NCBI RefSeq assembly: GCF_001424835.1 | Contig: NZ_LMCQ01000023.1 | Span: 65,471 to 129,470, forward strand | Reading direction: 5' to 3' | Length of the DNA: 64,000 bases | DNA from: Variovorax sp. Root318D1 | GTDB taxonomy: Bacteria > Pseudomonadota > Gammaproteobacteria > Burkholderiales > Burkholderiaceae_C | Shown: piece after piece, positions 41,167-50,176 of the stretch | Layout of the letters: the number at the start of each line of letters is the position of its first letter | Numbering within the stretch: position 1 is the stretch's first letter | The notes under the pieces: model-generated | The model's database searches: none | The model's input: only the letters and a program-made list of their open reading frames with translations | What the model was told of the DNA's origin: nothing | Position numbers and translations under genes: made by a program

Positions 41167-44100
41167 CTTCTTCTGCGAGTGCCTTGCGGAGATTGTCGAG
41201 ATCGAAGCGGTTGACCATGCCGCGCAGCCACGTGCAGGTGACGGCCGCTGGCGGCGAAGCGGCGGCCAGTCGGTCGAGCACCTGGTGCAGGCCGCGCACG
41301 TGGCCCATCTGCACCAGCCGCATGAGTTCGGCGCGGTCGTCTTCGGACAGCGCTAGCTGCTCCGGCTTGGCTGCGACCTCGGCGCTGGGCGGCATGGGGT
41401 CGTTCAGCGCCAGCCATTCGAGCCCCAGGTGGCGCTCCAGCGTGGCGATCAGCTGTGACTCGATAACCGGCTTGCCGACGAACGCCTGGCAGCCCGCCGC
41501 GCGCAGCAGCTCGCTCTGGTTCTCGAACATGTTGGCTGAGACGATGATGATCGGAATGCGGTCGAAGCCCGACGAGCGCACCAGGGCCGCGGTCTGCCAG
41601 CCGTCCATGTCGTCCATGGTGAGATCCAGCAAGATGGCGGAGGGCAGGTTTTCGCGCAGGCTGTCGAGGCACTCGGTGCCGCTCGCGGCCTCGCGCACCT
41701 CGAAGCCCAGCGGCGCGAGCATTCCGGCCAGCATCTGTCGCTGCACCGGCTGGTCGTCGACCACCAGCAGCGTGCGGCGTGCGCCGATGTAGCCCGACAC
41801 CGGCCGCCGCAATGCGCCGGCTTGTGCTTCGGGCCCCGGCTCGGCCACTTCGCGCAGGTACACCCGCACGCCGAAGGTACTGCCCGCGGGTGAGGTGTCG
41901 GCCAGCCGCAGCTCGCCGCCCATCAGCGACGTGAGAAGGCCGGTGATGGTGAGGCCCAGGCCCGTGCCTGGCTCGCCGCGCCGGCGACCGGCGGCCCCGC
42001 GCTCGAATGGAAGAAAGATGCGTTGGTGGTCCTGCGGCGCCACGCCAATGCCGGTGTCGACCACGTCGAAACGCAGCACCTCGCGGCGCGCATCGACATG
42101 CAGAGTGACCGTGCCGCTGTCTGTGAAGCGCACCGCATTGGCCAGCAGGTTGATGAGAATCTGGCGCAGCCGCTTGGCATCGGCATGCACCCAGGGCGGC
42201 AGCCGCCCGCTGTGCGTGTACACGAACGCCAGGCCCTTGCTCTCCGCCTGCGGCCGCACCATGTGCACGAGCTCGTCGAGAAAGGCGGGCAGCGCGAGCG
42301 GAGCGGGCTCCAGCTGCAGCCGGCCGGCCTCGATGCGCGCCAGGTCGAGCAGCCCGTCGATCAGGCCCAGCATGTGCTCGCCGCTGCGCTGGATGGTCTG
42401 CACCGCCTCGCGCGGGGGCGCCGCGGCCTCGCCCTTGAGCAGGATCTGCGAATAGCCGAGGATGCTGTTCAACGGCGTGCGCAGCTCGTGCGTCATGCCA
42501 GCCACGTAGCGGGTCTTGGCTTGGTTGGCGGCCTCGGCGGCTTCCTTGGCGGTCTGCAGAGCGGCGTCGGTGCGCTGATGCGCCTCGATCTCGACGGTGA
42601 GCAGGTGGTTGTGCCGGTTCGATTCCTCCTGCGCCATCTGCCGGCTTTCGCTGCCCAGCACGATCCACCACGCGGCCACGGCCGCCACCAGCGAGAGCAG
42701 CGCAAACACCTTGAGAAAGGCGCTGCGGAGGGCCGGGTCCACGAGGTCCGAGCCCACGATGGTCTCTTGCGCATACACCACGCCCATCACCGTGGCCACA
42801 AGCGCCACGAGCGAGGTGGCCACCATCAGGTAGTGCGCCACGCGAAAGTTGAGTCGGGCAGAAAGTGCGGGCGGCAGCAGCGCCTTGAGCCACCCGCTCA
42901 TCTGCTCGGCGGCGCGCGAGTCAGTCTTGCAGCGGTCGTGGCAGCGCGATTCCAAGGTGCAGCACAGCGAGCAGATTGGGGCGCTGTAAGCCGGACAGTG
43001 AGCCATGTCTTCCGACTCGAAGCTGTTGTCGCACACGGAGCACTTGACCATTTGCCCGGGCGTCCAGCGTTGGATGTCGGTGCGCGCCAGGTAGTAGCGC
43101 CCGCGCGTGCGCCAGGCCAGGAGCGGCGAAACCAACAGTGCCGTGACGAGCGCGATGAAGGGCGAAAACGCCCGCGCCCATTGCCCCAGCACGCCGGAGT
43201 AGGCCAGCATGGCCAACGCGGCCGCCACCAGCATGGCGCCCAGGCCGACCGGGTTGATGTCATAGAGGTGCGCGCGCTTGAACTCGATGGTGCGTGGGCT
43301 CCAGCCCAGCGGCTTGTTGATGACCAGGTCGGCCACCAGAGCGCCGACCCATGCAATGGCGATATTGCTATAGAAGCCCAGCACGTGTTCGAGTGCGGCG
43401 AACACGCCCAGCGTCATCAGCAGGATGGCAATGACCACGTTGAACACCAGCCACACCACTCGCCCCGGGTGGCTGTGCGTGAGCCGCGCGAAGAAGTTCG
43501 ACCACGCCAGCGAACCCGCGTAGGCGTTGGTGAGGTTGATCTTCATCTGCGAGACCACCACGAAGAGCGTGGTGATCGCCAGCACCCAGGCCGGGTCGCG
43601 CAGCACGTATGAAAAGCCCGTGAGGTACATCAGCGTGGGCTCGATGGCGTGCTTGCCCGGGATCTCGTGCTGGAGCGCCAGAAACGCCAGGAAGGCGCCG
43701 CCCATCATCTTGAGCATGCCCGGCACGATCCACCCCGGCCCCGACACCAGCACAGCGGCCCACCAGCGGCCCCGGTTGGCGGCTGTTTTCTCGGGCAGGA
43801 AGCGCAGGTAGTCGACCTGCTCGCCAATCTGCACCACCAGCGAGAACGCCACCGTGGCAGCGGCGCCGAACATCAGTGGATCGAAGCTATTGCTGCCGGA
43901 GGTGCGGCCCGCGAGGCCAGTGAAGTCGGCATACAGCTCGGGCTTTTTCACCAGCACCGCCATGAAGGGGCAGATGAAAAGAACGATCCAGATCGGCTGC
44001 GTCCACAACTGCAGGCCCGAGATGAGCGTGATGCCGCGCATCACCAGCGGCACGATCACGATCGACGACAGCAGGTAAAGGAGCGGCAATGGCCAGTCGA

Positions 44101-44575
44101 GGTACAGCTGCAGTGCCAGCGCGAGGATGGCCGCCTCCAGCGCGAAGAAGATGAAGGTGAAGCTCGCATAGATGAGCGAGGTGAGCGTGGAGCCCAGGTA
44201 GCCGAAGCCCGCGCCGCGCGTGAGCAGGTCCATGTCCACGCCGTGCTTTGCCGCGTAGTAGGAAATCGGCAAACCCGTGAGGAACGTGATGAGCCCCACC
44301 ACCAGGATGGCCCACAGCGCATTCGAGAAGCCGTAGTTCAGCGCGATGGCCCCGCCAATGGCCTCCAGCGCCAGGAACGAGGTGGCGCCGAAGGCCGCGT
44401 TGGCGACGCGGAACTCCGACCACTTGCGAAAGCTGCGCGGCGTGTAGCGCAGCGCGTAGTCCTCCAGCGTTTCGTTCGCGACCCATGCGTTGTAGTCGCG
44501 GCGGATGCGAAAGATCTTCTGGCCGGTGACGGGTTGCATGGTGGGGTCTAGCGGCAAGGGCGAGGGTGGCGGCAT
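41144..44575 (-). CDS. NCS1-transporter-like hybrid sensor histidine kinase
   Basis: About 1143 residues. Residues 50-500 are a multi-helix membrane domain like NCS1 (cytosine/purine/hydantoin) permeases. Next is a cytoplasmic Cys-rich segment (about 512-552, CSVC...CPAYSAPICSLCC...CHDRC) that looks metal-binding. Two more helices (about 580-640) and a coiled-coil linker lead to the kinase: THELRTPLNSILG with His near 696, a NLLANAVRF N box and GTGLGLTI. A receiver domain follows (VVDDQ, LLDLTMDD Asp near 982), then about 90 helical residues that may be an Hpt-like or docking segment. It probably senses the substrate of the divergent urt-fmd system directly, as transporter-fused kinases such as CbrA do. 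The start may be 44575 or 44539; neither has a strong ribosome site. Confidence 0.9.
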   Translation of the reverse strand: MPPPSPLPLDPTMQPVTGQKIFRIRRDYNAWVANETLEDYALRYTPRSFRKWSEFRVANAAFGATSFLALEAIGGAIALNYGFSNALWAILVVGLITFLTGLPISYYAAKHGVDMDLLTRGAGFGYLGSTLTSLIYASFTFIFFALEAAILALALQLYLDWPLPLLYLLSSIVIVPLVMRGITLISGLQLWTQPIWIVLFICPFMAVLVKKPELYADFTGLAGRTSGSNSFDPLMFGAAATVAFSLVVQIGEQVDYLRFLPEKTAANRGRWWAAVLVSGPGWIVPGMLKMMGGAFLAFLALQHEIPGKHAIEPTLMYLTGFSYVLRDPAWVLAITTLFVVVSQMKINLTNAYAGSLAWSNFFARLTHSHPGRVVWLVFNVVIAILLMTLGVFAALEHVLGFYSNIAIAWVGALVADLVINKPLGWSPRTIEFKRAHLYDINPVGLGAMLVAAALAMLAYSGVLGQWARAFSPFIALVTALLVSPLLAWRTRGRYYLARTDIQRWTPGQMVKCSVCDNSFESEDMAHCPAYSAPICSLCCTLESRCHDRCKTDSRAAEQMSGWLKALLPPALSARLNFRVAHYLMVATSLVALVATVMGVVYAQETIVGSDLVDPALRSAFLKVFALLSLVAAVAAWWIVLGSESRQMAQEESNRHNHLLTVEIEAHQRTDAALQTAKEAAEAANQAKTRYVAGMTHELRTPLNSILGYSQILLKGEAAAPPREAVQTIQRSGEHMLGLIDGLLDLARIEAGRLQLEPAPLALPAFLDELVHMVRPQAESKGLAFVYTHSGRLPPWVHADAKRLRQILINLLANAVRFTDSGTVTLHVDARREVLRFDVVDTGIGVAPQDHQRIFLPFERGAAGRRRGEPGTGLGLTITGLLTSLMGGELRLADTSPAGSTFGVRVYLREVAEPGPEAQAGALRRPVSGYIGARRTLLVVDDQPVQRQMLAGMLAPLGFEVREAASGTECLDSLRENLPSAILLDLTMDDMDGWQTAALVRSSGFDRIPIIIVSANMFENQSELLRAAGCQAFVGKPVIESQLIATLERHLGLEWLALNDPMPPSAEVAAKPEQLALSEDDRAELMRLVQMGHVRGLHQVLDRLAAASPPAAVTCTWLRGMVNRFDLDNLRKALAEEDADTLAP

Positions 44576-44810
44576 GGAAGGCAGCAGAGCAAGAAGCGCT
44601 CCCTGCGTGCTTTGCGCCCTTGTGCGCCCTTTGCGCGGCTTGCAAGTCTGCGTGCCCGGGCGCCTCCGGCCGCTACGTTGAATGACGTATTCGCGGCACA
44701 GCGAGTGATTTCTAAAGTACCAGCCATGGTGCTCGGGGCACCGTCCGATGCACAGCGATGGTGCGCGGCCAACCCATGTTTTCTTTTCTTCAACCTGCCT
44801 GGAGTTCCTG

Positions 44811-46076
44811 ATGTCGCGTGATTCCGATCCTTCCCTCGATGCCCTGGCATTGCGCCGCCGACGACTGCTGCAGGGCGCCGCCGCGTTGCCCGTGATGGGC
44901 CTCCCCGGCCTGAGCTTCGGCCAGTCGCAGTTCCCCACGGCCAAGGTCAACACCACCAAGCTCGCGGTGACCGACACCGAAGTGACCGTGGGCCAGCTGC
45001 ACTCGTCCTCCGGCACCATGGCCATTTCGGAAACCGGCTCCATCCAGGCCGAGCAGCTCGCCATCGACCAGATCAACGCGATGGGCGGCATCCTCGGCCG
45101 CAAGATCAAGGTCATCAAGGAAGACGGCGCCTCCGACTGGCCGACCTTTGCCGAGAAGTCGAAGAAGCTGCTGGTCAACGACCACTGCGCCGCCGTCTTC
45201 GGCTGCTGGACCAGCGCCTCGCGCAAGGCCGTGCTGCCGGTGTTCGAGAAGGAGAACGGCCTCTTGTACTACCCGACCTTCTACGAAGGCCTGGAGCAGA
45301 GCAAGAACGTGATCTACACGGGCCAGGAGGCCACGCAGCAGATCATCTGGGGCCTGGACTGGGGCGCGAAGGAGAAGAAGGCCAAGACCTTCTTCCTTGT
45401 CGGCTCCGACTACATCTGGCCGCGCACCTCGATGAAGATAGCGCGCAAGCACATCGAAAATTTCCAGAAGGGTTCGGTCAAGGGCGAGGAGTACTACCCG
45501 CTGGGCCACACCAACTTCAACTCGCTGATCAACAAGATCAAGGTCGCCAAGCCCGACTGCATCTTCGCGGCGGTGGTGGGCGGCTCGAACGTGGCCTTCT
45601 ACAAGCAGCTCAAGGCCGCGGGCATCACGGGCGACAAGCAGTTCCTGCTCACGCTGGCCGTCACTGAAGACGAAATGACCGGCGTAGGCGGCGAGAACTT
45701 CGCTGGCTTCTATTCGTCGATGAAGTACTTCCAGTCGCTCGACAACGAGAACAACAAGAAGTTCGTGGCCGCCTTCAAGGCCAAGTACGGCAAGGACGCG
45801 GTGATCGGCGACGTGACGCAGGCGGGCTATCTCGGTCCGTGGCTGTGGAAGGCGGCAGTGGAGAAGGCCGGCAGCTTCGACGTCGACAAGGTGGTGGCCG
45901 GCTCGCCGGGCATCGAGCTGAAGACCGCGCCCGAAGGCTACGTGAAGCTGGATGCGAACCACCACCTGTGGAGCAAGGCGCGCATCGGGCAGGGGCAGCT
46001 GGACGGGACGTTCAAGGTGGTGGCGGAGTCGGCTGAGTTGATCAAGCCGGACCCGTTTCCCAAGGGCTATCAATAA
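44811..46076 (+). CDS. urtA: Urea/short-amide ABC transporter, substrate-binding protein
   Basis: A 421-residue periplasmic protein of the UrtA/FmdD branch. A twin-arginine-type start (LRRRRLLQGAAALPVMG) leads into the mature protein; GGAG stands before the ATG at 44811. Typical UrtA blocks are HSSSGTMAISE, EDGASDWPTFAEK, FGCWTSASRKAVLPVFE and LYYPTFYEG. It captures urea or related amides and delivers them to UrtBC. It is first in urtABCDE-fmdAB and divergent from the sensor kinase, so the 235-base gap between them should hold the controlled promoter. A long inverted repeat follows its stop codon. Confidence 0.95.
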   Translation: MSRDSDPSLDALALRRRRLLQGAAALPVMGLPGLSFGQSQFPTAKVNTTKLAVTDTEVTVGQLHSSSGTMAISETGSIQAEQLAIDQINAMGGILGRKIKVIKEDGASDWPTFAEKSKKLLVNDHCAAVFGCWTSASRKAVLPVFEKENGLLYYPTFYEGLEQSKNVIYTGQEATQQIIWGLDWGAKEKKAKTFFLVGSDYIWPRTSMKIARKHIENFQKGSVKGEEYYPLGHTNFNSLINKIKVAKPDCIFAAVVGGSNVAFYKQLKAAGITGDKQFLLTLAVTEDEMTGVGGENFAGFYSSMKYFQSLDNENNKKFVAAFKAKYGKDAVIGDVTQAGYLGPWLWKAAVEKAGSFDVDKVVAGSPGIELKTAPEGYVKLDANHHLWSKARIGQGQLDGTFKVVAESAELIKPDPFPKGYQ

Positions 46077-46091
46077 ACCCCTGATGACTTT

Positions 46092-46194
46092 CTCCCTCCC
46101 CCTCTGGGGGAGGGCAGGGGTGGGGGCAAGCGGCGTTGCCAGTGGGCACGCTCTGCCTGCCCCCATCCCAACCTTCCCCCAGAGGGGGAAGGAG
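46092..46194. repeat. Inverted repeat between urtA and urtB
   Basis: Two 36-base arms (46092-46127 and 46159-46194) are inverted copies with 31 of 36 positions matching, separated by 31 bases. Each arm also holds a smaller perfect palindrome, CCCCCTCTGGGGG or CCCCCAGAGGGGG-like. As RNA it can form one large or two small hairpins just after urtA. There is no T run, so it is more like a stabilising or partial-termination element that keeps binding-protein mRNA abundant, or a REP-type dispersed repeat. Confidence 0.8.
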
Positions 46195-46219
46195 CCAACA
46201 GCCAATACAGGAATCCTCC

Positions 46220-47134
46220 ATGACTCTGTCGGACATGATGAACATCGGCCTGATGCAGGGCTTCGCGGGGCTGAGCCTCTTCGCGGTGCTGCTGCTCATG
46301 GGCCTGGGGCTCGCGATCATCTTCGGCCAGATGGGCGTGATCAACATGGCGCATGGCGAGTTCATGACCATCGGCGCCTACTCGATCTACCTGGCCGCGC
46401 GCGTCACCGAAAGCCTGGCGCCGGCTTTCATGCCGTATTACTTTCCGATCGCCATCGGCCTGGCCTTCGTATTCGCCTTCATCGTCGGCTGGATCGTGGA
46501 GTGGGTGCTGATTCGGCATCTCTACAAGCGGCCGCTCGACACGCTGCTGGCCACCTGGGGCGTGAGCCTGGGGCTGCAGCAGATCTTCCGCACCTTCATC
46601 GGCCCGAAGGAGGTGAGCCCCACGTTGCCCGAGTGGCTCATGGGTTCATGGACGCCGCACGAAGGCCTCGACATCCCGATCAACGGCTTGTTCGTGCTCG
46701 CGCTCACCGCGTTGGTCACCGGCAGCGTGCTGGTCGCGCTGCACAAGAGCCGCTGGGGCCTGCGCGTGCGCGCCACCGTGGCCAATCGCACCATGGCCAA
46801 CGCGACCGGCATCGACACCATGAAGACCGACCGGCTGACCTTTGCGATCGGCTGCGGCATCGCCGGCATGGCGGGCGCAGCCTTCACCACCATCGGCTCG
46901 ACCGGGCCGACCTCGGGCTCGCTCTACATCGTGGATGCGTTTTTGGTCGTCACCTTCGGCGGCGCGGCCAGCCTGCTGGGCACGGTGGTCTCGGCCTTCG
47001 GCATTGCGCAAACGCAGTCGATTTCGGAATTCTTCATGACCGGCTCGATGGCCAAGGTGCTGACACTCTCGCTGATCGTGCTGATTCTGATGATGCGCCC
47101 TCAGGGACTTTTCGCAGTCAAGGTCCGCCGTTGA
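46220..47134 (+). CDS. urtB: Urea/amide ABC transporter permease UrtB
   Basis: A 304-residue LivH-type permease with eight or more helices. Start MTLSDMMNIGLMQGFAG at 46220 avoids reading through the inverted repeat upstream. Family features: GQMGVINMAHGEFMTIGAY near the N-terminus and FGGAASLLGTVV later, both typical of UrtB. It pairs with UrtC to form the membrane channel. The shorter form here lacks the large N-terminal periplasmic extension found in some UrtB proteins. Downstream urtC begins 31 bases after its stop. Confidence 0.95.
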   Translation: MTLSDMMNIGLMQGFAGLSLFAVLLLMGLGLAIIFGQMGVINMAHGEFMTIGAYSIYLAARVTESLAPAFMPYYFPIAIGLAFVFAFIVGWIVEWVLIRHLYKRPLDTLLATWGVSLGLQQIFRTFIGPKEVSPTLPEWLMGSWTPHEGLDIPINGLFVLALTALVTGSVLVALHKSRWGLRVRATVANRTMANATGIDTMKTDRLTFAIGCGIAGMAGAAFTTIGSTGPTSGSLYIVDAFLVVTFGGAASLLGTVVSAFGIAQTQSISEFFMTGSMAKVLTLSLIVLILMMRPQGLFAVKVRR

Positions 47135-47165
47135 TGAACCCGATTCCCTTCTGGAGAACGTTTCG

Positions 47166-48380
47166 ATGATGAATTTCATCAAGGCCTCGATCCTGCGCTA
47201 CCAGCTGGGCAGCCTGCTGCTGCTGGTGCTGCTGCTCGCGGTCGTGCTGCCGCTGTCGCTCGACATCTTTCGCCTGAACCTCGTGGGCAAGTACCTGACC
47301 TACGCATTCGTGGCCGTGGGCCTGGTGATGGTGTGGGGCTACGGCGGCGTGCTGAGCCTGGGGCAGGGCGTGTTCTTCGGCATTGGCGGCTATGCGATGG
47401 CGATGTTTCTCAAGCTCGAAGCCTCCGATCCCATCACGACCAAGATCCAATCCACCCCGGGCATTCCGGACTTCATGGACTGGAACCAGATCACCGAGCT
47501 GCCCATGCTTTGGCTGCCGTTCAAGAGCCTGCCGCTGAGCCTCATGCTGGTGGTGCTGGCACCGATGGCGCTGGCCTGGCTCGTGAGCTTTGCGATGTTC
47601 AAGCGCCGCGTGGGCGGCGTGTACTTTGCGATCATCACGCAGGCGGTGGCGCTCATTTGCACCGTGCTCATCATCGGCCAGCAGGGCTATACCGGCGGTG
47701 TCAACGGCATGACCGACCTGAAGACGATGCTGGGCTGGGACACGCGCACCGACGGCGCCAAGTACGTTCTCTACTACGTCTGCGTCGGGCTGCTGGTCTG
47801 CAGCATCGTGCTGTGCCGCTGGATCCAGACCAGCAAGCTTGGCACGCTGCTGCTCGCGATGCGCGACAAGGAAGACCGCGTGCGCTTCTCGGGCTATGAC
47901 GTGTCGAACTTCAAGGTCTTCATCTTCTGCCTGGCGGCCGGGCTCTCGGGCATTGGCGGCGCGATGTTCGCGCTGCAGGTGGGCTTCATGTCGCCCAGCT
48001 TCGTCGGCATCGTGCCGTCCATCGAGATGGTGATCTTCTGCGCCGTGGGCGGCCGCATGAGCCTGGTGGGCGCGGTGTATGGCGCGCTGCTGGTGAATGC
48101 GGGCAAGACGCTTTTCTCGGAGAGTTTTCCGGACATGTGGCTGTTCCTGATGGCGGGGCTCTTCATCGGCGTGACCATGGCTTTCCCGATGGGACTTGCG
48201 GGGCTGTGGGACGAGAAGATCAGGCCCTGGTGGAAGGATCGTCGCAAGGCGCTGCGGGAGGCGGCGGTGCAGCCTCCCGCACCCATGATGATGACGCCGC
48301 CGCCCGCACCGGTTTCCCTTGCCCCGACGCCTTTGCCCAACATGCCGTTGCCCGAAGGCGTCGGCAGCCAGCGCGCCTGA
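47166..48380 (+). CDS. urtC: Urea/amide ABC transporter permease UrtC
   Basis: A 404-residue LivM-type permease. Start MMNFIKASILRYQLGS; the second Met (47169) is an alternative. GYGGVLSLGQGVFFGIGGYAMAMF and VGGRMSLVGAVYGALLVN are diagnostic of UrtC. A large loop after the fourth helix includes FMDWNQITELPML. The last 40 residues are Pro/Ala/Met-rich and likely cytoplasmic and disordered. It forms the permease with UrtB and is followed 18 bases later by the ATPase gene urtD. Confidence 0.95.
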   Translation: MMNFIKASILRYQLGSLLLLVLLLAVVLPLSLDIFRLNLVGKYLTYAFVAVGLVMVWGYGGVLSLGQGVFFGIGGYAMAMFLKLEASDPITTKIQSTPGIPDFMDWNQITELPMLWLPFKSLPLSLMLVVLAPMALAWLVSFAMFKRRVGGVYFAIITQAVALICTVLIIGQQGYTGGVNGMTDLKTMLGWDTRTDGAKYVLYYVCVGLLVCSIVLCRWIQTSKLGTLLLAMRDKEDRVRFSGYDVSNFKVFIFCLAAGLSGIGGAMFALQVGFMSPSFVGIVPSIEMVIFCAVGGRMSLVGAVYGALLVNAGKTLFSESFPDMWLFLMAGLFIGVTMAFPMGLAGLWDEKIRPWWKDRRKALREAAVQPPAPMMMTPPPAPVSLAPTPLPNMPLPEGVGSQRA

Positions 48381-48398
48381 ACCCGGAGCTAGCCACTC

Positions 48399-49142
<744 letters not shown>

Positions 49143-49170
49143 ATGAACTGTTGTTCTATTGGTCGAGTTC

Positions 49171-49428
49171 GTTCGGGGCGCGCTCCCGCCGACGGGGTAC
49201 CTTTCTCCGCGAATGTCCCCCGGCCTACGGCCTCCTCCTTTATTTCGCTGCGCAAGGCACCCCGCCAGCGGGAGCGTCGGACAGAGCAGTGGTTGATCAG
49301 CGGCACACCAGCAGCGCTTCCATGTGCACAGGGCGCCGGGTGCTCCCCGCAGCGAAATAAAGGAGGAGCCGAAGGCGGGGGACATTCGCGGAGGGGAGTA
49401 CCCGGTGTCCTTTGCACGCGCCCCGAAC
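49171..49428. mobile_element. MITE-like inverted-repeat element between urtD and urtE
   Basis: A 258-base segment with long imperfect terminal inverted repeats: left arm 49171-49252, right arm 49348-49428. Both begin GTTCGGGGCGCG at the outer edge and end TTTATTTCGCTGCG at the inner edge; the block CTCCGCGAATGTCCCCCG is shared. The 95-base centre has no coding sequence but holds a small hairpin near ACCCCGCCAGCGGGAG. No transposase is inside, so it fits a miniature non-autonomous element or a palindromic dispersed repeat. No obvious target duplication flanks it. It could affect expression of urtE-fmdAB. Confidence 0.75.
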
Positions 49429-49451
49429 AAAAGCACTCAAGGAGCCACTGA

Positions 49452-50153
49452 ATGAGCAACATCATGCTGAAGGTCGATGACCTGCACACAGCCTACGGCC
49501 AGAGCGAGGCCCTTCATGGAATCTCGTTCGAGGGGCACGCCAACGAAACCATCGCCATCATGGGCCGCAACGGCATGGGCAAGACCACGCTGTTCAAGAG
49601 CCTCATGGGCGTGCTGCCGCTGAAGAGTGGGCGCATCGAAGTGGCGGGACAGGACGTGTCGCGCGACGAAAGCTTCAAACGTGTGGCCAAGGGCATCGCC
49701 TACGTTCCGCAGGGCCGGATGATCTTTCCGACGCTGACCGTCGAGGAAAACATCCAGACCGGCCTCGAGAACTCCAAGACGCGCCGCATACCCGAAGAGA
49801 TCTATGCGCTCTTTCCCGTGCTGTGGGACATGAAGCGCCGCAAGGGCGGCAACCTCTCCGGCGGCCAGCAACAACAACTGGCCATCGCACGCGCCCTCGT
49901 CACCGATCCCAAGGTGCTGCTGCTCGACGAGCCCACCGAGGGTATCCAGCCTTCGATCATCAAGGACATCGCCAAGGCGCTCAACGAGATCCGCAAGCTG
50001 CGCGGCATCACCATCGTCGTGTCCGAGCAGGTGCTGAGTTTTGCGATGGACGTGGCCGACCGGCTCTTCGTCATTGAGGGCGGCCGGCTGGTGCACGAGA
50101 CCGCGCGCGACAAGACCGATGTGAATCACATCAAAGCTTACCTCTCTGTTTAA
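49452..50153 (+). CDS. urtE: Urea/amide ABC transporter ATPase UrtE
   Basis: A 233-residue LivF-type ATPase. Walker A GRNGMGKTTLFKSLMG (about 38), FPTLTVEENIQTG, the ABC signature NLSGGQQQQLAIARAL and Walker B VLLLDEPTEGIQPSI; the switch position reads VVSEQVL. The GMGKTT Walker A is typical of UrtE. Together with UrtD it drives transport. Ribosome site AAGGAG lies before the ATG at 49452, immediately after the inverted-repeat element, so expression does not rely on coupling to urtD. Confidence 0.96.
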   Translation: MSNIMLKVDDLHTAYGQSEALHGISFEGHANETIAIMGRNGMGKTTLFKSLMGVLPLKSGRIEVAGQDVSRDESFKRVAKGIAYVPQGRMIFPTLTVEENIQTGLENSKTRRIPEEIYALFPVLWDMKRRKGGNLSGGQQQQLAIARALVTDPKVLLLDEPTEGIQPSIIKDIAKALNEIRKLRGITIVVSEQVLSFAMDVADRLFVIEGGRLVHETARDKTDVNHIKAYLSV

Positions 50154-50176
50154 CCACAACCCAGGAGCCACTGCAA

